A DNA stretch of 22,741 nucleotides from NCBI GenBank assembly GCA_050013075.1, contig JBEKFZ010000067.1, positions 1 through 22,741 of the forward strand, read 5' to 3'. The notes under the pieces were generated by a model. The model was not told the DNA's origin. It was given only the letters and a program-made list of their open reading frames with translations, and did not search any database. The position numbers were made by a program, and so were the translations under genes. Shown piece after piece: positions 15,769 to 22,741 of this stretch; position 1 is the stretch's first letter; the number at the start of each line of letters is the position of its first letter. Source of the stretch: JBEKIK01 sp050013075 (GTDB lineage Bacteria > Planctomycetota > Planctomycetia > Pirellulales > Thermoguttaceae).

Positions 15769-15860
15769 GGCTGTGGGTCTCTGAACCAGCATCGTTAAGA
15801 TGCGAAGTTCGGGCAGCCTGACATTGGGGTTCTTGTACCGGCGAACAAGACCCCTTTTTT
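15769..15860 (+). ncRNA. Candidate small structured RNA
   Basis: About 90 bases in a 445-base gap without a gene, on the strand opposite to carA. Nested stems are visible: GGCTG (15769-15773) with CAGCC (15814-15818); GAAC (15783-15786) with GTTC (15807-15810); GCATC-gttaa-GATGC (15789-15803). A strong intrinsic terminator follows and a -10 box precedes. No reading frame fits. It is too short for 6S RNA and lacks the SRP RNA core motif, so I assign no family. If transcription starts at 15775, the outer stem would be lost. Confidence 0.45.
15826..15860 (+). terminator. Intrinsic terminator
   Basis: GGGGTTCTTG (15826-15835), 10-base loop, CAAGACCCC (15846-15854), followed by six T. Nine base pairs with one bulged T. 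The T-run is only on the plus strand, so it ends a plus-strand transcript. Confidence 0.8.
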
Positions 15861-16050
15861 ATTTTCTTGATGCGTAACTATTGGCAATGACCCCTGTTAT
15901 GATTCTACTCGCATTCGCCATGGCGGCATAGATGCCCGGAGATCACCTTGTCGGGTGGTGTTCGGGTAGTATTGTATAAAGCCGCGATCGGGGGTCGTGG
16001 TTTGGATGCGGCCGCGGGTCGCGCAAGCCCGGATTATTCAGGAATTAAGA
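15861..16050. other. Spacer with no recognisable feature
   Basis: 190 bases downstream of the terminator. No promoter, RNA fold or protein-like frame was recognised; a 63-codon plus frame here has no recognisable features. Confidence 0.4.
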
Positions 16051-16137
16051 TTCCAGGCTCGGAGCGTGGAACACTAGCCCGAAGTGCAAGCGAGGGTAAG
16101 CCGTTTACAATCCCTCGCTTGCGCTTCGGGCTAGTGT
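16051..16137. repeat. Palindrome and 26-bp hairpin
   Basis: 16051-16071 is an imperfect palindrome around GGCTCGGAGCG. It runs into a long hairpin: arms 16071-16096 and 16112-16137 (26 bases, one mismatch that is a G:T pair), loop 15 bases. The arms contain CTAGCCCGAAG and AAGCGAGGG. No T-run follows on minus, so termination of the upstream gene is possible but not typical. I recall similar sequences scattered in planctomycete genomes. Confidence 0.7.
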
Positions 16138-16157
16138 AACTTCATGAACAATAAGCT

Positions 16158-16988
16158 TTACGGATTGCTATCGGTGATCTGGATCACAAACACGGAAGTG
16201 ATTTTTCCGATCGGCGCGACGGCCAGCACGATATAATCGTTTGTTTTGAAAACGGTATTCACATCGAGATTAATTAATTTTTCGCCGGGCTGGTCCGCAT
16301 CCGCACCCAAACGTGCATTTGCCGCCGTCGCGGATATGCGAATCTGCAGTTTCGACCCGGTGAGGATTCTTCCGCTTGCGGTAAGCGTGGTGGGCTTGTT
16401 CTCCAAGAGCGGCGAGCAGGAGATCTGGAACGTGCCTTCGTACTGGCTTCTGACCACGGTTTGGGCAACCTGGCCCAATCTCACTAATCCCTGATGTTGA
16501 AGTTCCTCAACAACATCTTTTAGATTGTCCGCCGGTGCGGCGGCATTCTGATCTCCTTCAACCAGCCAAATGATGCGAATACTAACCGGTGAAGAAGGAG
16601 CTTTATCGTTTGGACCCGGGGAATCCAATTTTCTTATAAGTTCTTCCGCGGTTTGCAATTGTTCTTCGGATCCCATCAAAATGACGGAGTTCTTCTGTTT
16701 GTCAATAGCGATACGTAGCCCCCCCCTCCCGCTTATACTTTGGTCTAACACGCGGGCCATCGTATCGGCGTCGCTGTATCTTAGTCTTATAAGCCTAATA
16801 ACCTCAAATATTTTCTTTTCAGATTGGGGTTGCGACTCTTTGGCCGGCGGCGGTGTTTGAGCCTCTTTAGCCGGCGGCGGATCAGTTTTGGCCTGCTCCG
16901 CCATCGCCGGACGAACGCAAACACAGGCAAATGCAACGATCATCGCGATCTTCAGATTTCGCGAAAACATTTGGATAAACTTTGTCAT
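16158..16988 (-). CDS. Exported secretin-N-like protein
   Basis: 276 residues from the second in-frame ATG (16988), which lies 7 bases after AGGAG; the first ATG (16994) is too close to it. A signal peptide is clear: basic start, hydrophobic core AMIVAFACVCV, cleavage after PAMA. A Pro/Lys-rich linker follows, then about residues 58-125 resemble the secretin/NolW N-domain (IRLRYSDADTMARVLDQ, then NSVILMGSEEQLQTAEELIRKLD). The C-terminal half is beta-rich with no recognised domain, and the beta-barrel of a true secretin is absent. The protein is probably periplasmic or envelope-bound. It lies 30 bases after the anti-sigma gene, so it is likely an output or sensor partner of that regulatory pair. 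Function is not known. Confidence 0.75.
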   Translation of the reverse strand: MTKFIQMFSRNLKIAMIVAFACVCVRPAMAEQAKTDPPPAKEAQTPPPAKESQPQSEKKIFEVIRLIRLRYSDADTMARVLDQSISGRGGLRIAIDKQKNSVILMGSEEQLQTAEELIRKLDSPGPNDKAPSSPVSIRIIWLVEGDQNAAAPADNLKDVVEELQHQGLVRLGQVAQTVVRSQYEGTFQISCSPLLENKPTTLTASGRILTGSKLQIRISATAANARLGADADQPGEKLINLDVNTVFKTNDYIVLAVAPIGKITSVFVIQITDSNP

Positions 16989-17018
16989 AATCATTCTCCT
17001 GTTAAGTATGTGGAAAGA

Positions 17019-17579
17019 CTATTCATTGGACGGTTCGCCCGGCATTGTATCCGGCTTTACGGCCGGATAAATCCAAACGATATTGATTCTAGGATCGTGG
17101 GTTTTGCACTCTAAAACGATCCCGGATGAAGGATCGGCCATTGTCACACGGGTGGAGGCCTTTGGGTTCTCTGTCGCGCTAAGGGGCGAGTTCGACGGCG
17201 TGTTTCCCTGCGATCCTGCCGTGTTTTGCGATACGGCGACGTCCCGGTCGCCCGGCCGATTGGGAGACCAAATCGCGAATCGCCCGATAACGGCTGCTAT
17301 CAATACTGCCGCCGCGGCGACAAGGCTGAATGCCCATTGCATGAATTTTCGCCGCCGCGCCGCTCTCACTCGATACCGAGTGCGCTGGACCAGCCCGGAG
17401 GGAATCGCGTCCAGCGATCCGCCGATTCCGGCCAGCAGGCCGTCGATCGATTGTTGCAGGGCCTGTTGGCGGCGGCAGGCCGGACAATCGGTCAGGTGCC
17501 GCTCGAACTCGGCCGCCTCATCGGGCGAAAGCCAGTGGAGCATGTAATCGTCGAGTCGATCGCAAGGCGATTGTTTCAT
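17019..17579 (-). CDS. Zinc-finger anti-sigma factor
   Basis: 186 residues. The N-terminal ZAS-type motif is H28-x3-C32-x2-C35 (RHLTDCPACRRQ) with C6 as a possible fourth ligand. A single membrane helix (about 80-103, SLVAAAAVLIAAVIG) separates a cytoplasmic sigma-binding part from an extracytoplasmic tail rich in Ser, Asn and Pro. Such proteins hold an ECF sigma factor inactive until a signal arrives, often by proteolysis in the membrane. The gene starts 67 bases after the sigma gene's stop; the inverted repeat at 17601-17677 lies in that gap. It is followed at 30 bases by the secretin-N-like gene. Confidence 0.88.
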   Translation of the reverse strand: MKQSPCDRLDDYMLHWLSPDEAAEFERHLTDCPACRRQQALQQSIDGLLAGIGGSLDAIPSGLVQRTRYRVRAARRRKFMQWAFSLVAAAAVLIAAVIGRFAIWSPNRPGDRDVAVSQNTAGSQGNTPSNSPLSATENPKASTRVTMADPSSGIVLECKTHDPRINIVWIYPAVKPDTMPGEPSNE

Positions 17580-17600
17580 GGTTCAGACTCATTTTAATAA

Positions 17601-17677
17601 GTAGGGTGCGTGAAACGCACCATTATTAGTGAAACGCACCATCCCTTATGGTTTACGGTGCGTTTCACGCACCCTAC
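17601..17677. repeat. 21-bp perfect inverted repeat
   Basis: Arms 17601-17621 and 17657-17677 are perfect complements (each contains GGGTGCGTGAAACGCACC or its reverse). The 35-base middle holds an extra partial copy (GTGAAACGCACC). It lies between sigma and anti-sigma genes, and its right arm codes for the last residues of the sigma factor. Each arm also folds on itself (GGTGCGTTTCACGCACC). Confidence 0.85.
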
Positions 17678-18200
17678 TAAAATTCACATTCTCATTCAAG
17701 TCCTGAAGTTTTTGCCTCATGCGTTTGCGGGCCAGCGACAGGCTGGCTTTGACGGCTTGTGGGCTGAGGTCGAGTATGTCGGCAATCTCCGTCAGTGAAA
17801 AACCCTCGCAGGCGTGCAGGTACAAAACCTCCCGCTGACGGCCGGGCAGGGCATCCATCGTTTCCCGCACCCTGAGCAAATCCTCTTTTGCGATGATTTC
17901 CTCATCTGGAAGCGGGACCCGGCGCGGGGCATCTTCTTCCACGCCACGCACAAATCGCTCTTCCCGGCCTTTGCGCCGCAGCCCGCTGTGCCACAAATTG
18001 GCCGCGATCGCAAACAGCCAACTCTTTGCCGCGCATGGATCGCGCAGCCGGGCACGGTCTTTCCAAGCCCTTAACAGCGTTGCCTGCGAAAGGTCTTCGG
18101 CGTCGGCCTGGTTGCCCGTCAGCCGGAGCGCAAACCGATACAGGCGCGGAACGTACTGTTCAAACAGGTCCTTCACTGCTTCGGCACGCTCCCGCGGCAT
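17646..18200 (-). CDS. ECF sigma factor
   Basis: 184 residues. Region 2 (about 10-77) has RFALRLTGNQADAEDLSQATLLRAW, the -10 recognising part. Region 4 (about 110-165) has LPGRQREVLYLHACEGFSLTEIADILDLSPQAVKASLSLARKRM, a helix-turn-helix. The last ten or so residues (SRVRETHRKP) and the stop codon are encoded by the inverted repeat 17601-17677, so the original C-terminus may have been replaced. Probably one operon with the anti-sigma factor and the exported protein, which would be its regulator and a target or sensor. The ribosome site before ATG 18200 is weak. Confidence 0.92.
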   Translation of the reverse strand: MPRERAEAVKDLFEQYVPRLYRFALRLTGNQADAEDLSQATLLRAWKDRARLRDPCAAKSWLFAIAANLWHSGLRRKGREERFVRGVEEDAPRRVPLPDEEIIAKEDLLRVRETMDALPGRQREVLYLHACEGFSLTEIADILDLSPQAVKASLSLARKRMRQKLQDLNENVNFSRVRETHRKP

Positions 18201-18252
18201 GGACGCGCACCGAGCGCCGCCGCTTAACCGTCGTCAAGTTTTGATTGACTAC

Positions 18253-18283
18253 GTATAAGACGCTTAAGGCCGCGAAAGGTCAA
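18253..18283 (-). promoter_or_regulatory. Possible promoter of the sigma operon
   Basis: On minus: TTGACC (18278-18283), 17 to 19 bases, then TCTTATAC (18253-18260). The -10 match is only moderate. The 156 bases between the sigma gene and the beta-repeat pseudogene hold nothing else. Confidence 0.35.
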
Positions 18284-18356
18284 GCGAATTTTACAGATTT
18301 CGCAAAATTATCTGATTGGATTACGCCGCTTTTAGTGTCGGGGAAAGCATAACGAG

Positions 18357-20766
18357 TTATCGTTTTTTCCACTTCCATGCGGCCGGAAGGATACCCAACC
18401 CGGCTATCGCCAGTAGAACCAACACGCTTGGTTCGGGTACGGGCGTAAGACTGCTGCCGCTTAATGGACTGCCGGGAATAGGCGCGATGGTCATTCCTGA
18501 GCCATCGCCGATGATCAGCCTGTCTTGAACGATGCTCGGGGCGGTGAGTTGGCCCCCATCGATCACCTGGGTGGTTCCCGTCCCGGTAATGTTATTGACC
18601 GTATGAACTCCGCCGACAATCAGGAACGTGGCGTTGTTGGTAATCAGCGAGGAGGTGCTAATTTGACCGCCGTCGGCCAAGGCCAACGTTCCCTCATTAA
18701 TAGTGGTGCCGCCGATATAGGAGTTGACGGCGATGAGAATTAATTCACCCGGGCCTTCCTTGACAAGGCTGCCCCCGCCGCTGAGTTTGCCGCTCATGGT
18801 GGCGGGCTGGGATAGCGAGTTGACATCGACCTGTCGGGGCATGTTGTTCAGGTCGATGGGGTTCATGAAGACCAGCGGCGCGTTGGCGGTCTCGGCGTTG
18901 AGGATCAAGGGATTCGGACAAAAGGCCGTGCCGGGATCCCAGGTCAACGGGGTGGGAGTTGCGGTGCCGCCTAGGGCGACGGTGAGCGAGCCGGGCGTGA
19001 AACCTCCCGGCATCGATGGGTCTAGCCGGGCACTGAATCCGCTGGGGTACTGCATGCCGGATGCGCCCCCGGCGATCAGACTTGGAGGCTCGGCGTAGAG
19101 TTGCACCTGAAAGTTATTGGGCCCGGGATTCCGAGTGAAATCGATGCCGGTCTCGAACACGCCGCCCATGAGTTTCAGATTTGTGACTGGCAGGCTGCCG
19201 GTGGGCACGCTGCATTGGTCCACGGCCCGCAAAACACCGCCGGTGACGATTGTCCGCCCGTCGTAGGTGTTGGCTCCGGTCAGTTCCAGAACCCCCTGCC
19301 CGGACTTGATCAGGCTGGCGAATTCCTCCCCGGTATTGCTTATCTTGCCGCTGATCGTTGCACGATAGTTATTGTCGCGTACGGCGCGGACGTTAATCTC
19401 GCGGGGAGTGTCCGTCCTCCCGATTTTCAGATCGATGTCGTTCGTGAACAGAAGCGGGGCGTTGGCAGCGACGTCATTCAGGCGCAGCGCGGTTGCGTTT
19501 AAGTTCACACCCCAGACAAGGGGCGTGGGCATGGCGCCTCCCAGCTTCACGACCGTACCAGCGCCCGTACTGTCCCAGGCGCTAAATCCTATAGGGCTAT
19601 TAAAGCCGTTCAACTGCACCTGGTTGGCGAGGCCCCCAAGGCCGCGTGAGAAAAACCCGCTGGTTTCGAACACTCCGCCGGTAAGATTCAGATTTCCGGC
19701 GGGCAGAGTGGCGCCGTCTACGGCCCGCAGCACGCCGCCGTCAACGCTAGTCGGTCCGTTGTAGGAATTGCCGTTGTTGGCCAAAACTAGAATCCCCGGC
19801 CCGGACTTGGTCAGCCCGGCCGCGGGGCCGGCGATGTTGGTAATCGCGCCGGTGATAGTGGCGGGCGACACGTTGGGATAGATCGTGCTCCACTGCGGAT
19901 CGTACATGGGAGTCGTCGGGTCGGCGTTGACGGTGATTATGCGCGTGGCGCCGTGGAGGTCGATACTGTTTTGGAAGTTTAGCGGACGGTTGGCCCAGGG
20001 CCCTTGAAGCACAAGCGCATCGGGATTGAAGCCGGCGGTCACGCCCCAGATCAACCCCGCGCCGCCATTAAGACTCACCGTGACTGGCACATTGAGGGGA
20101 GTCCCATAGGCGCTGAACCCGCTGGCGCCCGCGGGGAGTTGGACCTGATTGATGCCGATGCCGAGTGTCAGGTTGATGTCGTCTGTAGTCTCCCATGCGC
20201 CGCCGTTGAGAGTAAGGTTCCGAGCGGGTCCGAGGGCAACCGTGCCGGGCAGGCCCACGCCTAGATCGGCCCGCAGTACGCCGCCATGGACCTCCGTATT
20301 GCCGGTGTAGGTGTTAATGCCCGAGAGCACCTGGGTGGCATCGCCATACTGGCGGTAGGAAATGATATTGCCGCCCTCGATGATCGTGCCTGGGAAGAAC
20401 CAGATGTTGGCCGCCCCGGGGATAATGTTGGACACGATCGTCAAGCCGCTGGGGTTGTTGTCGGTGAGAGTTCCGCTGCCGCGCAGTCCGCCGATATTCA
20501 GGCTGAAGCCGTTAAGGTTCAGCGTGGCGCCGCTGTCCACCGTTACTTGGGGATAATATGTTAAGCCGTTTATCGTTCGCGTGGTTCCCAGGGCCTGGGC
20601 GTTATTTACTTTCACGGATCCTTGCCGCACCCATAGGCCGCCGCCAAAGGTGTTGGCCCCGCTAATGGTCATAATGCCCGCGCCCATCTTGATGAGGCCG
20701 GCCGCAATATTTTCCAGGCCCGTCGTCGGTAATCGCGCCGGCAAGATTGACGCTGAAACCGCCGGC
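18357..20766 (-). pseudogene. 5'-truncated beta-strand-repeat PEP-CTERM protein
   Basis: The remaining frame of 795 codons codes for an exported beta-helix-type protein of the autotransporter-associated beta-strand repeat kind (units such as GAGIMTISGANTFGGG and SGQGVLELTGANTYDGR). Three larger modules of about 165-180 residues repeat the order GGVLRA...GGvfET...QVQL...GFSA...PL.WG...LN...ANAPL.F.N.IDL (about 155-330, 337-500, 503-685). The C-terminus is a PEP-CTERM sorting signal: VPEPS at 768-772, a membrane helix, then KWKKR. The 5' end is lost: upstream of 20766 the sequence is an IS1-type transposase. One base too many in the GGG at 20724-20727 breaks the frame, since removal restores GAITDDGLENIAAGLIKMG. 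No signal peptide or start remains. Confidence 0.8.
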
Positions 20767-21063
20767 GTCGATTGTCGTCCAGGTCCATATCGAACCGACG
20801 CCTGGCTGATCCCTCATACTGTCCGGCACATTCTTATCTGTGCAGTAACAAAAAGCCCATATTTCGTCACATTCTATCCGTTTGCACGGAAGGTTTCGGA
20901 GTACCGCATCTTGATATTCAAGGCAGGCTTTCCCAACCATGCCAAATAGCTTCAAAACCGTGTCTTTTGCGACTCTGGTTAAGCGTACTGTTGATCTAAT
21001 GGAGCAACCCTCTATGAGGGATGATATAACAGCAATTCGCTTTTCTGTAGTTAGTATGTTCAT
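20767..21063 (-). pseudogene. Truncated IS1-type transposase
   Basis: From ATG 21063, about 99 codons of an IS1-family-like transposase remain: a helix-turn-helix part (SSLIEGCSIRSTVRLTRVAKDTVLKLF), then CKRIECDEIWAFCYC, where D66 would be the first catalytic Asp, then GSIWTWTTIDA. At residue 100 the sequence switches into the beta-repeat protein (GGFSVNLAGAITDD) in frame, so a 133-residue chimeric frame exists. The later catalytic residues are absent. No terminal repeat was identified. An IS-mediated deletion or an assembly join could explain this. Confidence 0.8.
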
Positions 21064-21143
21064 ATCTGTATTATACGTGACCGCTCTCGCATGTCAATAG
21101 GGAAAATCGACAAAATATCACAAAATAATTCAATTATATAGCA

Positions 21144-21172
21144 TTGACTGGCCGATTTATAAATGATATGAT
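21144..21172 (+). promoter_or_regulatory. Promoter of the ATPase operon
   Basis: TTGACT (21144-21149), exactly 17 bases, TATGAT (21167-21172), in very AT-rich DNA. The leader would be about 40 bases. Confidence 0.6.
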
Positions 21173-21217
21173 ATGTATTATAACTCCCATAACAAGGTTT
21201 ATTGTTAGGTGGTCCCT

Positions 21218-22321
21218 ATGATACGCGATTATTTATTTGATATAGCAAAAATTGTTGAAGGAGCCATCAGCAAAGACCTAACAAAGGTACTGGCCTATGC
21301 TGAAAGCCTAGAAAACAAATTTGAATCGTCAGGAGAAGTTACTGCTGCAAAGAGGATTAGGCAAATTATTGGGAAAAGCCAAGCACGCAAAGCGAGCATC
21401 GCGCGTTCGGAACATTTAATGCCCTTACCAATAGATACCGAATCTCGAATACCGGTAGCCGATGAAGAGTCTTTAGTTAAGGGCGGTGTAAAAATATATC
21501 TTCCAAAGGATGTGAAAAATACAATCGACCAATTCTTAACTTTTTTTCACGCAGCAGATCGGTTAATTGCAAACGGCGTGGGAATATCACCCTCTCTTCT
21601 TTTATACGGACCTCCGGGGTGTGGAAAGACATTGTTAGCACGGTTTATCGCTTCTGAATTAGGCTATCCATTAATTACTGCAAGATCAGACGCGCTCATT
21701 TCTTCATATCTGGGAAGTACGGCTAAAAATATACGGCTTTTATTTGAACATGCGGCATCGCGCCCGTGTGTATTATTTCTTGATGAATTTGATTCTCTGG
21801 CAAAAATGCGGGATGATGACCATGAATTAGGTGAATTAAAACGAGTTGTAATTAGCTTAATGCAAAACATTGATGCAATGGGCAAAGATCATGTTTTGTT
21901 AGCTGCAACAAACCATGACCATCTACTTGATCCCGCCATTTGGCGGCGATTCACTTATAAAATACAAATGAGCGAGCCATCGCTAGAAATCAGGACAGCA
22001 ATTGCGCGGCATTTTTTGGGTGCATTTGCCGACAACTCTATTGTAGAACTTATGGCATCACTGACAGAAGGAATGACAGGCTCGCAGATTAAAGATATTG
22101 CCGAGGATGCGATCCGCAAGGCAGTTGTTGAAGATAAAATGAAAATCGAACCATGCGATTTAATTGACCGAATTATTCTTGGTGCATCCCTGGCTGAAAA
22201 ATTGTATGCAATACGTAAAATTGTTCCAAATGTAACACAAACAAAATTAGCTGAATGGTTTAATATATCCCAGCCATACGTTTCGGAACTTTTAAAACAA
22301 GGTATTGAACATGCTGCCTAA
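21218..22321 (+). CDS. AAA+ ATPase, IetA-like, with C-terminal HTH
   Basis: 367 residues from the ATG at 21218, with AGGTGG 5 bases upstream; a GTG at 21209 is inside that site. AAA+ core: Walker A GPPGCGKT (131-138), Walker B VLFLDE (185-190), sensor 1 N232, arginine pair R243/R244. The N-terminal 90 residues are helical and charged. The C-terminus (about 338-362, VTQTKLAEWFNISQPYVSELL) is a helix-turn-helix, suggesting DNA binding or self-regulation. The next gene overlaps by 11 bases and looks like the start of an S8 protease. This order matches the IetAS pair (AAA ATPase plus subtilisin-like protease) listed among antiviral systems. The gene itself is intact. AT-rich codon use differs sharply from its neighbours, a sign of transfer. 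Confidence 0.85.
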   Translation: MIRDYLFDIAKIVEGAISKDLTKVLAYAESLENKFESSGEVTAAKRIRQIIGKSQARKASIARSEHLMPLPIDTESRIPVADEESLVKGGVKIYLPKDVKNTIDQFLTFFHAADRLIANGVGISPSLLLYGPPGCGKTLLARFIASELGYPLITARSDALISSYLGSTAKNIRLLFEHAASRPCVLFLDEFDSLAKMRDDDHELGELKRVVISLMQNIDAMGKDHVLLAATNHDHLLDPAIWRRFTYKIQMSEPSLEIRTAIARHFLGAFADNSIVELMASLTEGMTGSQIKDIAEDAIRKAVVEDKMKIEPCDLIDRIILGASLAEKLYAIRKIVPNVTQTKLAEWFNISQPYVSELLKQGIEHAA

Positions 22322-22523
22322 TTATTTATTGCCCATCAAAGTAGTCATACCGCGCGAGAAAATCGACTACAAACACGATGCTATTCAGGGTGGTGGTAAA
22401 AAACAATTCTGCGAAATAACTCCCGCACTTAGATCGCAGTTCATATCTTCACTGCACTTTCCTAAAAAATGCCGAGGTTACCTAATTTTCCATACGAAAA
22501 ACACCGCTACCTTTATGCCATAG
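22311..22523 (+). pseudogene. Start of S8-type protease, cut by insertion
   Basis: ATG at 22311 overlaps the ATPase stop by 11 bases; AAGG lies 8 bases upstream. The first 47 residues (LLPIKVVIPREK..., GGGKKQFCEITPALRSQF) resemble, from memory, the N-terminal lead-in of subtilisin-like proteases paired with AAA ATPases. From 22452 the frame is made of the inverted-repeat element (HFPKKCRGYLIF...) and stops at 22523. The Asp, His and Ser of the catalytic domain are absent. Identification is indirect; gene order adds support. The rest of the gene, if it exists, would lie beyond the window. Confidence 0.5.
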
Positions 22524-22741
22524 GCGATTTTTCATTCATTCAGGGTGTTAGGCCATAGGCTGAAAAAATCATTTTGTATCCCATTGAAGAATAAGGACTT
22601 GTGATAGGTGATTTTGACAAACGATTCACTGAAATCCCATTATCAATAGTGTTTTTTACTCTTTCCAGCGTTTTTCAGTAGACATCGAAATCATCCTAAA
22701 TTGGAAACTGGGAGAATTGGGCATTTTTTAGGAAAGTGCAG
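22452..22741. mobile_element. MITE-like element with 22-bp terminal inverted repeats
   Basis: 22452-22473 and 22720-22741 are perfect inverted complements (22 bases, containing CACTTTCCTAAAAAATGCC). The 246 bases between hold no frame longer than a few tens of codons. They contain two direct GCCATAGGC copies (22519 and 22553 regions). This is typical of a non-autonomous transposable element of about 290 bases. The window ends exactly at the last base of the right repeat, so the target-site duplication cannot be seen. It may also be a contig end. Confidence 0.75.

Noticed and set aside
15769..15860. Candidate RNA as a leader or riboswitch of carA
   Set aside because: It is on the opposite strand and ends in its own terminator; the T-run is only on plus.
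15948..16139. 63-codon open frame on plus in the carA upstream gap
   Set aside because: No ribosome site, no recognisable motif, and its second half is the hairpin repeat.
20662..21063. 133-residue chimeric frame as a real gene
   Set aside because: The first 99 residues are a truncated transposase and the rest is a frame of the beta-repeat gene that soon derails.
22305..22523. 72-codon frame as a complete small gene
   Set aside because: Its last third lies inside the inverted-repeat element, so the frame is a truncated start of a longer protein.

Overview
The window reads as chromosomal DNA of a planctomycete, probably of the Pirellula/Rhodopirellula type. The evidence is a J-domain-like N-terminus that I know mainly from planctomycete proteins, a DUF11-repeat lipoprotein, a PEP-CTERM protein built of autotransporter-associated beta-strand repeats, a DUF58/BatA pair, and intergenic DNA full of short palindromes. 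Most genes look GC-rich. The last 1.7 kb is clearly AT-rich.

Layout. 1-2265: left-truncated membrane sugar transferase and holB (clamp-loader delta'), both on minus. 2266-5163: repeat-filled spacer, then a large DUF11 lipoprotein on minus. 5474-7081: a divergent membrane protein with the J-like domain and a MORN-like C-terminus. 7099-8400: lysine 2,3-aminomutase (kamA). 8774-12559: a minus-strand cluster in the order DUF58, BatA/VWA membrane protein, methyltransferase; the last two are 5 bases apart. 12560-14566: a repeat-rich patch with a Phd-like/PIN toxin-antitoxin pair, a DUF3841 gene and the remnant of a REP-associated transposase. 14567-15712: carA. A candidate plus-strand small RNA with an intrinsic terminator lies upstream of it. 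16158-18200: ECF sigma factor, zinc-finger anti-sigma factor and an exported secretin-N-like protein, probably one operon. 18357-21063: a 5'-truncated, frameshifted beta-repeat gene joined to a truncated IS1-type transposase. 21144-22741: an AT-rich island with its own promoter, an AAA+ ATPase overlapping the start of what appears to be an S8 (subtilisin-like) protease, and an element with 22-bp terminal inverted repeats that cuts the protease after about 47 codons. ATPase and protease together resemble an IetAS-type defence pair, here broken.

The most unusual signal is in the spacers. At nine places the intergenic DNA is made of degenerate repeats with a strict 7-base period. The unit sequence differs from place to place. 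A recurring 20-base palindrome (six copies) falls in phase with the heptads at two sites. At least four other palindrome families are present. No tRNA, rRNA or CRISPR array was seen.
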